Positions 1 through 11,170 of a DNA stretch of 64,000 nucleotides are shown here, piece by piece. The notes under the pieces are model-generated. The model did not search any database and was not told where the DNA came from. It was given only the letters and a program-made list of their open reading frames with translations. Source of the stretch: Leptidea sinapis (taxonomy: Eukaryota; Arthropoda; Insecta; Lepidoptera; Pieridae); the NCBI RefSeq assembly GCF_905404315.1, contig NC_066309.1, forward strand, positions 3,720,001 through 3,784,000, in the 5' to 3' direction. The number at the start of each line of letters is the position of its first letter. Position 1 is the stretch's first letter. The position numbers and the translations under genes were made by a program.

Positions 1-489
1 GTAAATATGAGGGGTAGAGACCATGCCACAAGATGGAAATATGCGGCTTTCTTGTCTATTCTGTCTTGAATTTTACCTGTAACCAATGATATCATATATA
101 TCGATACCTCAGTTCAAAAGTATAACTAGTCTGAAATTAACACTAGAGATGGGAAATTGTTCCATAAACAATAAACCCACCATTAACCACAGAGACACAA
201 GTTGATAACTGAATGCAGTTAAGTTGTTACTTCCAATATATCTTCATAAGAGTTGTTTTTTTTTATTTTCTTTGAGAAACCTTTTTTTATATTATACAGT
301 ATATAAAGTTAGAACTAAACATATTGTACTCGCCAAATTCAACGTTTGATAGCGAGATAAAACTCGTATTTAAGACGATAAGTTATATTACCTAAAGCTC
401 TGAAACTCATGTGCCACGCGTAGGTGAATATCACGAACCAAACACAAGCTGCCATCATGAAGTAGTACACCTAAAAAGTAATATTATCA

Positions 490-1885
490 TTAATAAATTT
501 CGATTCAGTCTCGAGAAATTATTTAACACCTGGCTTTTTAATATGATACTTAAGAATAAAGGAATCACAGAATGCACTTGGTATCTTCTGTGATTTATCT
601 AAGGCTTTTGATTGTGTTCAACATTCAACGCTGGTCAGGAAGCTATGTTACTATGGTATAAGAGGATTTGCACTCGATCTTCTGATCTCATATTGAAATA
701 ATAGGATTCAGAGGGTCGAGGTGAATTGCAGGAGATCTCCTGGGACTCCTCTCGATACGGGGGTACCACAAGGGTCTATTCTTGGACCCTTCCTCTTCCT
801 AATTTATATAAATGATCTACCTAACCTTGTAGAAAAAAAACACAAGGTGGTATTGTTTGCGGATGACACTTTACTTATATTAAAAGTGAAACGAAGCCAA
901 GTTTTATATGACGAAGTAAACAATGCTCTATCTGACATCATCGTGTACTGGTTTAGCACCAATAACTTATTGTTAAATAGTCATAAAACCAAATATATTA
1001 AATTCACCGCAACAAATTTCAAATATGTAGATGCGAATATTTTATTAAATGGAGAGGTGGTAAAACCAGTGGAATCTGCTGTATTTCTTGGCATTACTCT
1101 TGATTCCAAATTGCAGTGGGGCCCCCATATTGAAGGATTGGCGAATAGGCTTAGTTCTGCAGCATATGCGGTTAAGAAAATTAGACGGTTAACTGACATA
1201 GATTAGTATACTTTAGTTATTTTCATAGTATTATGTCCTATGGTATATTGTTATGGGGCAGTGCGGCCGATATTAATACCATCTTTGTGCTGCAGAAGAG
1301 GGCTATTCGCGCGATTTATAACCTAGGTCCTAAAGAATCATTAAGAGAATAATTTAAAGAAATAAACAGTTTGACTGTTGCTTCTCAATACATTTTTGAT
1401 AATGTTTTGTATGTTCATAAGCACATCGAGGAATTTTCTAGAAACTGTTACATTCATAATGTTAACACGAGGAACAAACATAAACTTGTTATGCCTACTA
1501 CTCGGTTGGGTCGAGTTAGTAAGTCTTTTGTTGGGCGATGTATATGCTTCTATAATATGATCCCAGAAAATATACAAAACAAATGTGTTACGAAATTTAA
1601 AAGAATTGTTAAAAAACGTTTGTGTGGGAAAGGTTATTATAGCATAAGCGATTTTCTTAATGACACCACGGACTGGGAATGAAACGAACACTCTCAGGCT
1701 CTTTAATTATAAATGTTTATTGTATGATATTACATTGTAATCCATATTTTATATTTTAAAAAAAACCCGCTGTGTTTCTTGCGCCCATTCTTCTCAGGTC
1801 TGAGGCAGTTTCTTTTGAATGGGTGGTAGTTTTGACGTTCAATAAGTGATTTTAAATTCTAATTTGAATAAAAATATTTGAATTT
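490..1885 (+). pseudogene. 5'-truncated Jockey-like non-LTR retrotransposon (family J1)
   Basis: This is the 3' half of a reverse-transcriptase ORF. Visible motifs include the RT block with SKAFD at about 600-620, the GVPQGSILGP block at about 760-795, and FADD at about 859-870. The frame then runs into FLGITLDSKLQWG and the C-terminal thumb-like region, ending in DFLNDTTDWE at 1679. The copy is dead: there is a stop in the line at about 697-699, and the frame changes near 1203 and 1350. The 3' UTR ends in an A/T-rich tail around 1870-1885. The same 3' end recurs at 24593-24856 (+), 38065-38425 (-) and 58270-58588 (-), always 5'-truncated, as expected for target-primed reverse transcription. 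It lies in smoothened intron 3, antisense to that gene. The exact 5' junction is not visible. Confidence 0.85.
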
Positions 1886-2187
1886 GAACCCCGTGAGGGC
1901 TCTCAGTTGTCTCCTGTCCAAGCTCATGCATTGTTTGCTACACATATGTGGATAGTTGCCTAGAAGCAGCTTAGCTTGCCAATGGCCTGGTAGTGAGGAC
2001 CAGTAACTGGCTGATTCCAGCATTTTTTGATTCCTTAGGAAATTGTGCATAAGAGATTCTCCGGTAGCACAAAAAGGTTCCTGGCCTATGAAGGGAGATG
2101 AGGCTCCATCCTTATACAGCCATTCATATCATTAACTACTATGCCTTTGTGCCCCGGTACTAAATAGTTAATAAATAAAGATCGTAC

Positions 2188-5100
2188 CATCACAAACACA
2201 ACAACACAGGATAGGTTTTCTTCAGCCGATGGTTCTCCTTGGCGTCGGGTTCCATCCTTGGAGCACACAATATCATCCCTTGATCCCACACCAAACTGAA
2301 CTAGCCACCTGCAACAATCAACATACTGTTACAACAAGGAAATTCCACAAATTGTAATTAAAAAATTAACTATTCTTCATCATATAAATTTGTAATCGGA
2401 ATTTTCCGTCAGGAACGAAGTTCGTTATTCCAATTTAATAAACTGTTCAGTAAGATACGAAATGATAATAATTACAATATCAAAATAACTCAAAAAGTAC
2501 GTGTAAGCTTATCAAAAGTATTTAACTCGTACCAAAGAATTACCAACCCAGTTATGAGTTGCTAATTTGTATTTTAAAAAAGCTCGTTTTATGCAATGAT
2601 ATTTAAAAGTATAGATAGGTTACGTAGACAACATTCGGTGTTTGATATATATATTGTTACAAGCTAGCTGTCTGAATTGTATCGTACCGAAGGATCCCGA
2701 AGCATTCTCAAGGCTGCCGATACAGAAGCCTCAAGCATACCGAAGCGGTATTTTTGTTATTACGACCACATATCACGGAAATTTCTACTTTATTGCCATT
2801 ATGTTATAGTATATTGCTATTCGCCACCTAAAATCCTCAGTCGTACACCGGTACGACTGAGGATTTTAAGGCATCGGCCGATAATGGGCGCCGGGCCTAA
2901 GGAAAAATAGACTATAATTATCACATTTCTGGAATGTGCAGGAGTGGCCAATCAAAGGGCCAAAAAGGCCTTTGAAAATATGAGATCACTCCAAGAAGTC
3001 TGTGAACAACCTATGAATGTTCTGAACTTCTGGAAAGGAGCTGGGCTGGAGCCAATTCGGTCTGATTGCGGAAATAGGTGCCCCATACCATTGTTATTAT
3101 AAATAATAGTATACCCATCTATCAATTCACCTTGATTATCTAACCAATACAAATAGTCGTTAAAATAGTACTTAGCATTAATTTGCATGGGCCTGAGATT
3201 GTCCTCGAAAAATTATTTCATTATTGTAACCATGTTGTGTTTGTAACTATAATCTATATATATAAAAATGAATTGCTGTTCGTTAGTCTCGCTAAAACTC
3301 AAGAACGGCAGGACCGATTTGGATAATTTTGGTCTTGAATTATTCGTGGAAGTCCAGGAAGGTTTAAAAGGTGAATAAATATGAAAATTCTCGGAAAAAA
3401 ATAAATATAAACAAATACTTTGTTCTTCCTTTGATGTGTCCCCCATCGTTCAGAAATCAAATAAAAATAATAGTTTAAAATGAATAACTCATTAGAATTT
3501 TTATATCTTTCTAACTTTCTCAGGAGGTAAAAAGAAAACTTCCTTAAAACACCGGTAATAACGCTTAAAAAAAGGATTCCTTTTGTTTGTTTTAAGTTTA
3601 TTTTATACAAAAGTTTGGGTCTTTAATTTATCAATTGAGGCAATACGAAGTCAGCTGGGTCAGCTAGTTAAATAAATATCTACTACTGCAATGGAAGTAT
3701 GTCCTTGTGTGTTTGTATATTTACTGATTTACATAATTGCATGGAAAACTGACAAAATTAATTAGAATTTTTAGAAATGAGATAAATTCGAGGCAAATAA
3801 CAGTATCTTCATCAGTATTTTTAGGTATAACATTAGATTCCAAACTTCAGTGGGGGCCTCACTTACACAATTTAAGTAGTAAATTGAGTTCAGCAGCTTT
3901 TGCTGTAAAAAGGATACGGCAACTTACTGACATAGATATTGCAAGAATTGTCTATTTTAGTTATTTTCATAGCGTTATGTCGTATGGAATTATACTATGG
4001 GGTAGTGCAGCGGAAGTCAATAATATCTTCATACTTCAAAAAAGAGCTGTACGTGCCATATACCAAATGAGCCCACGAGAATCTCTAAGGGAAAAATTTA
4101 AAGATATTCATATTATGACCATGTACGGCCAATATATTTATAGCAATCTCCTGCACGTACATAAACATTATAATTTATACAGTAAAATAAGCGACAAACA
4201 TAATTTGAACACTAGAAATAACTATAAGCTTATAGTACCCCCTACTAGGCTCTGTAAAATAAACAATTCTTTTGCATGCGATAGTATTAAATTTTACAAT
4301 GATAAATAAATTTAAATCTTTTATTAAACGCAGACTTTTGTCGAAGGCTTATTACAGTATTGAAGATTACGTAGACGACATTACAATATGGAATTAAATA
4401 GTATTATAGTTGTTTTTTATGGATTATATGGTTCAGCCTTGTGTTGTTTCACTGGTTTGCATTGTTTTGAAAATATGTGTAAACTTTTATGTAATTAATA
4501 TATATGTAACTGAATTGTATTTTTTGTGATTGACTTTGACGAGCAGTCTTTTGATTTTGTCAATAAAATATTTTGACTTTTTTTTGACTTCTTACTTCGC
4601 TGTCAAAATCTTTATTCGTCCGGACTTTTAATTTATTGCCGTTACATACATTTGGATATCCGTAACAGTGCTGAAAGTAGCTACGCTATATTATATTCAC
4701 GATATTTTAAACTTTCGATATTTTAAAGGTCGAATAAAAAAATATTATCGTCACATTTAACCCCTATTAAAATAAACTGGTCGTTTATTTTATGAAATGA
4801 TTGACTTAGGTTGGTTAAATTAAATCTTATATCTTTAAACGAGCAATTCTTGTATATATATATATATAATCTGAATCTCGGAAACGGCTCCAACGATTTT
4901 CATTTAGCATTATTTTGTTATTAAAACTGATACATGTATTATGTTATAAAATTTAAAGATTTACCTTCATAAAAATGCATCGGATTTCGGGGGTGATAAA
5001 TCGATCTAGCTAGGTTTCAATTAAAAAAAAAAAGGTTTTATCCATGTTTGAAATCATTGAATGAGAAACAGCTACAATAACATTAGAATACAAAGGTAAA

Positions 5101-8100
5101 TTTCGCCACTATATACAAGACATATAGCTCAGATGGGACATTGGGTGATCCGGAAAGCAGAAGACCCCGGTTCTCTCTTTCGGTTTCGGTTCTTCTCCCG
5201 GTTTCTCGAATCCAGATGTCCTATTAGTTTTTTTCTGTTCAAGTTTTGTACATTCTTAAAAATCCGAGCAAGGCTCGGTCGTCCGGATATTAAAAATTAA
5301 ATGACAGACTGTAATAATGTGATTCGAAAAATAAAACAATAGCGCATACAAACCCACACATGGAAATACTTTAAATTTTTGTCGGCATCGAAACGACTAA
5401 GGTTTTTGGTTTTATTACTTTTAGAATTATTATCATCTCTATGCTAATACAATCATTACCTAATTTATCATTTACTGGTGGTTAATTTATGTTAAGTTAG
5501 TTTCTTTCTCTCATATACAGTTTTTTTTATGGAATAGGAGGACAAAAGAGCGTACGGGTCACCTGTTGTTAAGTGATCACCGCCGCCCACAATCTCTTGC
5601 AACACCAGAGGAATTACAGGAGCGTTGCCGGCCTTTAAGGAAGGTGTACGCGCTTTTTTTGAAGGTACCCATGTCGTATCGTACCGGAAACACCGCACAA
5701 GGAAGCTCCGCAACACATCCAGATGGTGGGGATGATAGCCTAACTTGTGGCGTGTCGTGTGAAGGTGGAATTCGGCGGCAGGAATCAGGTTAAACAGCTC
5801 TTCGGAACACTCCCCGTGATAAATGCGGTAGAAGACACACAATGAAGCGACGTCTCTACGCAACGCCAAGTGATCCAGCCGTTCACAGGGCACTGGGTCC
5901 CCGACAATTCGAGCTGCTCTGCGTTGCACGCGGTCAAATGGATCGAGCTGATATTGGGGTGCGCCAGACCAGAGATGACAGCAATACTCCATGTGTGGCC
6001 GGACCTGCGCTTTGTAAGCTTTCTGAATAAGTTGTAATGATTAGAAAAGTATTTGACGATTCAAACCTTTTTAATTAAAAATCTATTTGACTAAATATTG
6101 TTTTTCTATGACTTTATTATAACTTACCCCATAGACGCAACAGCGAAGCAGACGTTGATGTAGAATATAACAAGCGCTGGATACTTGTTTGCGCTGCGCC
6201 AGTCGATGAGGAAGGTGGCCACGGTGAAGAGATTGAGCGCAAGACATACGCCGGCGCCCCACGCGATCAGCCGGTGGATCTGTTGGTGCTCATCTTCTGT
6301 GTAGAGAGGGTCACGACACGGCAGCCCACATCCCGATATACCTGTAAACATATTTTTTAAAGAAAGTAAGGGACAAGATGGGCAAGGCGTTCAGCTGAGA
6401 TGGTATTTGATAGACATTTTTATTTTATGGAATAGCAGGACAAACGAGCGTACGGGTCACCTGGTGTTAGGTGATCACCGCCGCCTACATTCTCTTACAA
6501 CACCAGAGGAATCACAGGCCCGTCGTATCGTCCGGGAAACACCGCACAAGGAAGCTCATTCCACAGCTTTGTAGTACGTGGAAGAGAGCTCCTTGAAAAC
6601 CGCACTGTGGAAGACCGCCACAAATCCAGATGGTGGGGATGATATCCTAACTTGTGACGTGTCGTGCGAAGGTGGAATTCGGCGGCAGGAAACAGGTTAA
6701 ACAGTGCAACAAACCCATTAAAATGCAGTGCCACTCAGAATTCTTGAAAACCCCGAAAGTTCTGAGTAGCACTACAATTGCGATCGTCACCTTGAGACAT
6801 AAGATGTTAAGTCTCATTTTCCTAGTAATTTCAATAGCTGCGGTGCCGTTCAGACCGAAACACAATAATGTTTATAGATTACTGCTTCACGGCAGAAATA
6901 GGTTGTGTACCTACCCAGTTGGGGTACCCATAATCTAGTCGGCATCCTGTGCAAAGGATCCTCTCACTGGCACAATGTTATAAGCTGGGCAATGTTTTGT
7001 ATATAAGAGACAATACAAGCAGTTTTGCAGTGTCAATGTCGCTTTAGAAGTCTAAAGAAATTAAACATAAACACTAGGTGAACTGTATGCTCGTTTCTCC
7101 TTCTCTCCCTCAGAATTATCCCTGACACTTACACCGTTAAACAATTATAGTGATACAAGTGAACCCCCATTTTGTACCCCCCAGACAATGCTGCAAACTT
7201 CAACAATAATCATATCCATAGGACTACAGTTATGCTATAGATATATGAAATTTGGGATATGTGCGTGTCAGTATTGGAGATTTCCTAAAAGAAGGGTACA
7301 CTCCTTTATAACAAAAATCCCATGATAAGTCTGCAAATAAAAAAGAAGCAAGCAAGACCATAAGATACTGTCAGATTAGGTCTTTCAGAGGGCATTTTAT
7401 CGGTTTTATTTTTTAGTGGTTTAATCAATGTAATATCTCTATAGATTTTTACCAGTGGAGGCTCCTTTGCACAGGATGCCGGCTAGATTATGGGTACCAC
7501 AACGGCGCCTATTTCTGCCGTGAAGCAGTAATGTGTAAGCATTACTGTGTTTCGGTCTGAAGGGCGCCGTAGCTAGTGAAATTACTGGGCAAATGAGACT
7601 TTAAATCTTGTCTCAAGGTGACGAGCGCAGTTGTAGTGCCGCTCAGAATTTTTGGGGTTTTTCAAGAATCCTGAGCGGCACTGCATTGTTATGGGCAGGG
7701 CGTATCAATTACCATCAGCTGAACGCCTTGCTCGTCTTGTCCCTTATTTTCATTAAAAAAAAATTAATAATGAATTAAATATATTATTACTTCGACACCG
7801 AATTACAGCATACATATGTAAGTCTCCTACAAGAGTTAGCTAAGATTACGTACTTCCATTTGCGATTGTCCTTACACTTCTCCATTGCATCTCCCACTCA
7901 GATCAATTCTCGCAAATTGGGATTTTAACTATTATCCCACTTCTGATCGTGTAATCCATCCATTCTATTGTTCTTTGCGTGAAATCGACCCTGGATTCAA
8001 GTTCTTTTAGAGTCTGTAGTTTTAAGTGGACCATGCTATGCCAGTGCGAGTTCGACTTCACACATAACCTTTGAATTTCTTAGCATATGTTTATAGTTTA

Positions 8101-9200
8101 TCTCACAATGTGTTCGTACGTACATAACGTAGATAATATAAATTCTCCATTTGTAGACTTTCAACAAGTAGATCACTTAAAATGACCAAAACACAATGAG
8201 GCCTCTTGTTCACACAGTTTTTCCCCATGAAAATTTTCAACACCATAACAAGAAGCCTTCGTGTTATAACATTTTTAACTCCACATTCCTTCAATCACAG
8301 TTTCTCGATTAAAATCTGACCTAATATAATATTACGCTTACTGGGCAGTAGATTTTCATATTACCCATGTAGTTGTATCAAAAATATCCTTATCATGGAA
8401 TGAGAAAATATTTTACACTAACTTACTGTCATGCACTGTATTATAAGGTAAGTAAATAGCTGGGTCGTCCACAGTAATCACTTAGCATTATTTTGCTATT
8501 AAAACTGATACATCTATTATGTTATAAAATTTAAAGATTTACCTTCATAAAAATGCATCGGCTTGTCTGTATGTATAAGCGGTTGTAGACACTTCCCTGT
8601 CGTATTAAACTTCATTTCTCTAGCAGGGTTATCACATCTCATTGGAAACAGAGTAGAGTTGCATTTCAAAAAGGACGGAAAATATGATGTATTATATAAT
8701 ATTGAGCAGGGTTCCATCGTTATTTTGCACATCTCATATGATGGAAGATAGACCATATCATGTCCGTTGATTCGTTCGCAGTTGGGCATAAATGTAGCAC
8801 ATAATAGCGGTTGGATCACAGCCCAGCATTTTGGCACATTTATCAGGGCTTTGTACAGCTCCAACTGATTTTGAATTTTGTATTGACTGTCATAGAAAGT
8901 TAGCCGTACACTGGTTCTGTTGTAGGGTAGTTTGACACCCAAGCATGTTGTCCTATTCAGTGGTTCACACCTTGATCTTCTCACACAACTATCCAACTTG
9001 ATTTCTCTCTCCGGGAACCATTGCGTTCCTTTTTCAGTTTTGATAAGTCTAAAATTCGGTGTATTCTCTATTGGCTCCAGTCGCACTGTGCTGTTTTCAA
9101 TGATATCCATCAACGCATTTCTTTCGCCACCACTATCGAACTGGCTTGCAACACATATGGAAATACTTATAAGCCAAGTGATCCATTTCACCGAGTCCAT
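2188..9200 (-). CDS. smo: Smoothened (5' part, exons 1-3; continues beyond base 1)
   Basis: Smoothened is the class F seven-transmembrane receptor that carries the Hedgehog signal across the plasma membrane downstream of Patched. Exon 1 (9200-8543) encodes a signal peptide (MDSVKWITWLISISICVAS) and a Frizzled-type cysteine-rich domain at about residues 72-204 with many cysteines and N-glycosylation sequons. Exon 2 (6341-6128) encodes the linker CGLPCRDPLY, helix 1, the loop DWRSANKYPA and helix 2. Exon 3 (2308-2188) encodes WLVQF, extracellular loop 1 and the start of helix 3 (NLSCVVVFVM). All four internal splice junctions are GT-AG, and the exons join in frame to 331 codons. I chose the ATG at 9198-9200; there is an AG directly before it, so an upstream 5'UTR exon is possible. 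Helices 3-7 and the cytoplasmic tail lie left of the window. Intron 1 (8542-6342), intron 2 (6127-2309) and intron 3 carry many repeats. The order of motifs is diagnostic for Smoothened rather than Frizzled. Confidence 0.95.
2828..2870. repeat. Perfect 19-bp-stem hairpin
   Basis: CTAAAATCCTCAGTCGTAC at 2828-2846 is followed by a 4-base loop and the exact reverse complement of the arm. It sits in smoothened intron 3 within an otherwise unrecognised stretch (about 2640-2930). It is most likely the centre of a small foldback transposon, but I saw no outer terminal repeats. Confidence 0.6.
3253..3667 (+). mobile_element. Non-autonomous Helitron-like element, copy 1
   Basis: The element starts TCTATATATATAAAAATG and ends GGGTCAGCTAG. 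It is flanked by A on the left and T on the right, the A|T host dinucleotide typical of Helitron insertion with TC...CTRR ends. It has no terminal inverted repeats and no protein. A second copy at 23327-23691 has the same start, the same end and a similar middle. It lies in smoothened intron 3. Confidence 0.7.
3804..4590 (+). pseudogene. 5'-truncated Jockey-like non-LTR retrotransposon (second related subfamily)
   Basis: This copy encodes the region from FLGITLDSKLQWGPH through VMSYGIILWGSAAE to NNSFACDSIKFYND (to about 4309). After a frameshift it continues as the conserved C-terminal end (about 4310-4396). The protein is clearly homologous to that of the 490-1885 copy, but the 3' UTR differs and ends near CAATAAAATATTTTGAC at about 4560-4585, so it is a sister subfamily. 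It is truncated 5' of the palm domain and is not functional. Confidence 0.8.
4846..5030 (+). mobile_element. Lepidoptera-type interspersed repeat interrupted by a smoothened fragment
   Basis: The flanks read as one repeat: CTGAATCTCGGAAACGGC with CCAACGATTTTCAT on the left (about 4870-4898), and TTTCGGGGG with ATAAATCGATCTAGC on the right (about 4986-5015). I recognise these as adjoining parts of a repeat common in moths and butterflies, possibly Helitron-like. Between them lies about 86 bp copied from smoothened (see 4899-4984). Family assignment is from memory of such repeats and is not proven here. Confidence 0.5.
4899..4984 (+). repeat. Displaced copy of smoothened exon 1 end plus intron 1 start
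   Basis: Bases 4899-4984 match 8473-8558 almost perfectly, with a handful of single-base differences. The source piece contains the last 16 coding bases of smoothened exon 1 (ending at 8543), the GTAAAT splice donor and about 70 bp of intron 1. The copy lies in intron 2 of the same gene in the same orientation. The copied donor has no exon attached, so it should not code. Confidence 0.85.
5128..5222 (+). mobile_element. tRNA-like SINE head (tentative)
   Basis: TAGCTCAGATGGG resembles a tRNA A box. The sequence AGACCCCGGTTCTCTC, with a second GGTTCTTCTCCCGG about 30 bp on, resembles a B box. No cloverleaf can be closed. The most likely identity is a decayed tRNA-derived SINE in smoothened intron 2. 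Confidence 0.4.
5520..6030 (-). pseudogene. 3' fragment of non-LTR retrotransposon (family J2)
   Basis: The minus strand encodes the C-terminus of a non-LTR reverse transcriptase: EYCCHLWSGAPQYQLDPFDR, then RAARIVGD, the basic/aromatic stretch around SLCVFYRIYHGECSEELF, and a tail region with GTFKKRAYTFLKG-like sequence in other copies. The 3' end is a short A-rich tail next to TGGAATAGGAGGACAAA. This is the longest copy of a family also present at 6409-6716, 25425-25757, 30473-30650, 31665-31790, 41142-41335, 42222-42452 and 56036-56115. It is truncated 5' and lies in smoothened intron 2 in the same direction as the gene. Confidence 0.8.
6360..6978 (-). mobile_element. SINE-like structured repeat (family S1), split by a J2 insertion
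   Basis: On the minus strand this is the S1 repeat. It contains the CCGGCTAGATTATGGGTACC-type head, a GTTTCGGTCTGAA motif and a stem-loop with arms GTGCCGCTCAG and CTGAGCGGCAC in better copies. Bases 6360-6408 hold its tail and 6717-6978 the rest. The J2 fragment at 6409-6716 is inserted between them. The region lies in smoothened intron 1, just upstream of exon 2. Confidence 0.7.
6409..6716 (-). pseudogene. J2 non-LTR 3' fragment nested in an S1 repeat
   Basis: The minus strand reads LFNLFPAAEFHLRTTRHKLG, then LPRTTKLWNELPCAVFPGRYD and an A-rich tail beside TATGGAATAGCAGGACAAA. It shares the 3' end of the 5520-6030 fragment but lacks about 70 bp near GTFKKR, giving a deletion derivative. 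It splits the surrounding S1 repeat. Confidence 0.75.
7451..7762 (+). mobile_element. SINE-like structured repeat (family S1), near full length
   Basis: This is a near-complete copy. It begins ACCAGTGGAGGCTCC, passes through GGGTACCACAACGGCGCC, TTCGGTCTGAAGGGCGCC and the perfect stem GTGCCGCTCAG...CTGAGCGGCAC (about 7637-7683), and ends CCCTTATTTTCAT plus an A run. The A-rich 3' end and lack of terminal inverted repeats point to a retroposed SINE-like element, but no tRNA-like head is evident. It lies in smoothened intron 1. Confidence 0.7.
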
Positions 9201-11026
9201 CTGCAACAACGGAAATGAAGTTCAGTACAATATTCAAAATATTCAGTCCTGGTAAAAATAAACAAAAATACAAAAATTAAAACTACATTTCACTTGTAAA
9301 TGTATCTTTATTTACTGAGGTAAGTCAAATGAAACCCTTTGAAATTTAATAATTTATTACATTTGACAATGGTTTATCTTAATTTTAGCTTACTTTAGTA
9401 AACTCTTTAAACTATATTAGTCAAGAGTAGGTAGGTTGGGTGAGGGATGTCAGAAGTACATATATATTTTTTAAACAACATTAGCACAAGGCTTTATTTA
9501 ACTGCCACTTACATTTTCTGTCATTTAAATCACATCAATTAAAAAAAGTGAAACCTTAGATTAACGATTAGTCTCCGCTGGGCTCCAACTAGATACCGCA
9601 GGCGTAGTCGGAAAGTGTGCCAACTAATACTACGCCCAAGCGGGCGTACTCGAGCCAGTCACGCACAATCTGTGACATTGACATGCCACATGTTCTATTA
9701 AACTTTTGAAATAATTGAAGCTAAAATACCGGGTTGTGTTCTAAAACTTTGTACAAATAATACAAGAAATAAGAAAGACAATGGGATCACATATCATCAG
9801 TATGTATTTTGTATTTCATTAATTTAAATGTAAAATAACACAAAGTGTTAGTAGACCAATCCTTAATCTAAGAGTGAATAAGATTGGACACATAGGCTGT
9901 ACACCGCAGATATTTTTTTTTTATTTGAAGTCATCATGCAGCTAGAAAGATTCATAGTATTAATATCAAATTAATATGAGTTTAGATAGTTAATAAATAA
10001 TAAGGGTTGATGTCTGTCAGCAGAATATCAGATCAGTCCTACGATGATAATTGTGGACATAAGATTTTATTTAGCGATAAAAGGGTATAGTGATATTTTA
10101 TAGATTATCTATAGAAAAAAATTGAAACCAATATATATATATGTGAATCTCAACTAAATGTATATTTTATCAAGGAAGATGAATGAATATTATTCTGTAT
10201 ACAATGACAGATATCCACATAAAATGATTGAATTTGAAAGAACTACTACCACTATTCCTCTACAACTTATATGACACAAAAAACAATATCGAAAGATGTG
10301 TTCATCTTTAATTGTTACATATATCTGTAACTAGCATAAGTTTATTTGTAATGTTGGTGATCCAAATAAAATTAAAAATATTTGTACTGTCATTGATATT
10401 TCGTAAAAAGCCTTTATATATTAAAGACTACTGGAATTATTCTAGATATGAAGTGGAGCAATATCTATTAATATTTACTTATTTAATCTCCTGTTTTTAA
10501 AGTGTATATAATAATGAAAGGATATCAAATAGGACAAATTCAAACACCAAGTATATGATTGTAAAATATGTTATTAGCTGACGAAATGAAAGTAGGTACA
10601 TAATATATCGGCTTTTTCAAGTGTACTCTCATTCTGACATTGAGGTTTGGAAGGAATAGGAAACTCTTGGACATTATTTTATATTTATTTTTTCCCATAT
10701 GTATTTTGTATTTTTATTGGGAATAAATTGCTTTTTATTCATTCAAAACTTTATTGACATTATCAAAAAATTCCAGTATCTTACTATAAATTTGATGCAA
10801 TTTCTTCCACACACCATGATGAGCACCACAGATGTGAAGAACCATACAATCAGCAATCTTGAACATTACAACCATGTCCTGATGAATTACCTGATACAAA
10901 AGTTAAAAGTCTCAATATGTCCAAATTACAAATTAATTCACAAAAGAACTGATCAACTCACCATTGTTCCAAAATAAAGTAAATTAGTGTGTAACAAGTC
11001 AAATTTTTTTTTTACCATAATATAAA
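9201..11026. other. Intergenic region between smoothened and WDR33
   Basis: The two minus-strand genes are separated by about 1.8 kb. It is AT-rich, with a short GC-rich patch at 9565-9670 that I do not recognise. I see no convincing exon; the open frames around 10312-10977 are low-complexity AT-rich reading. The smoothened promoter should lie at its left end, just right of 9200, but no clear TATA or initiator can be assigned. Confidence 0.5.
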
Positions 11027-11032
11027 TTTATT
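11027..11032 (-). terminator. Poly(A) signal of WDR33
   Basis: TTTATT on the plus strand is AATAAA on the minus strand, about 140 bases after the WDR33 stop. It is the first canonical signal downstream of the gene. Confidence 0.55.
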
Positions 11033-11170
11033 ATGTTTAAACGTAATTAAAATACAAGCTGTTATGAAGAAATTATATACAACCTAATTCATCCACATTC
11101 ACTTTGCATGTTTGCACACACTTGTCAAAACAAACATAAGATTGTATTATGAAGAGATTTATAGTCTTTT

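Noticed and set aside
2907..3102. Plus-strand open stretch with an AG before AGVANQRAKKAFENMRSL
   Set aside because: Only 65 codons, bounded by stops, no donor or poly(A) signal and no recognised homology; likely chance within an intron.
9201..9209. Start of smoothened upstream of 9200
   Set aside because: The upstream codon is TTG, not ATG. The ATG at 9198-9200 gives a proper signal peptide.
10312..10977. Two open frames (62 and 92 codons) between smoothened and WDR33
   Set aside because: AT-rich, Ile/Phe/Leu/Tyr-heavy composition, no splice context and no family features.
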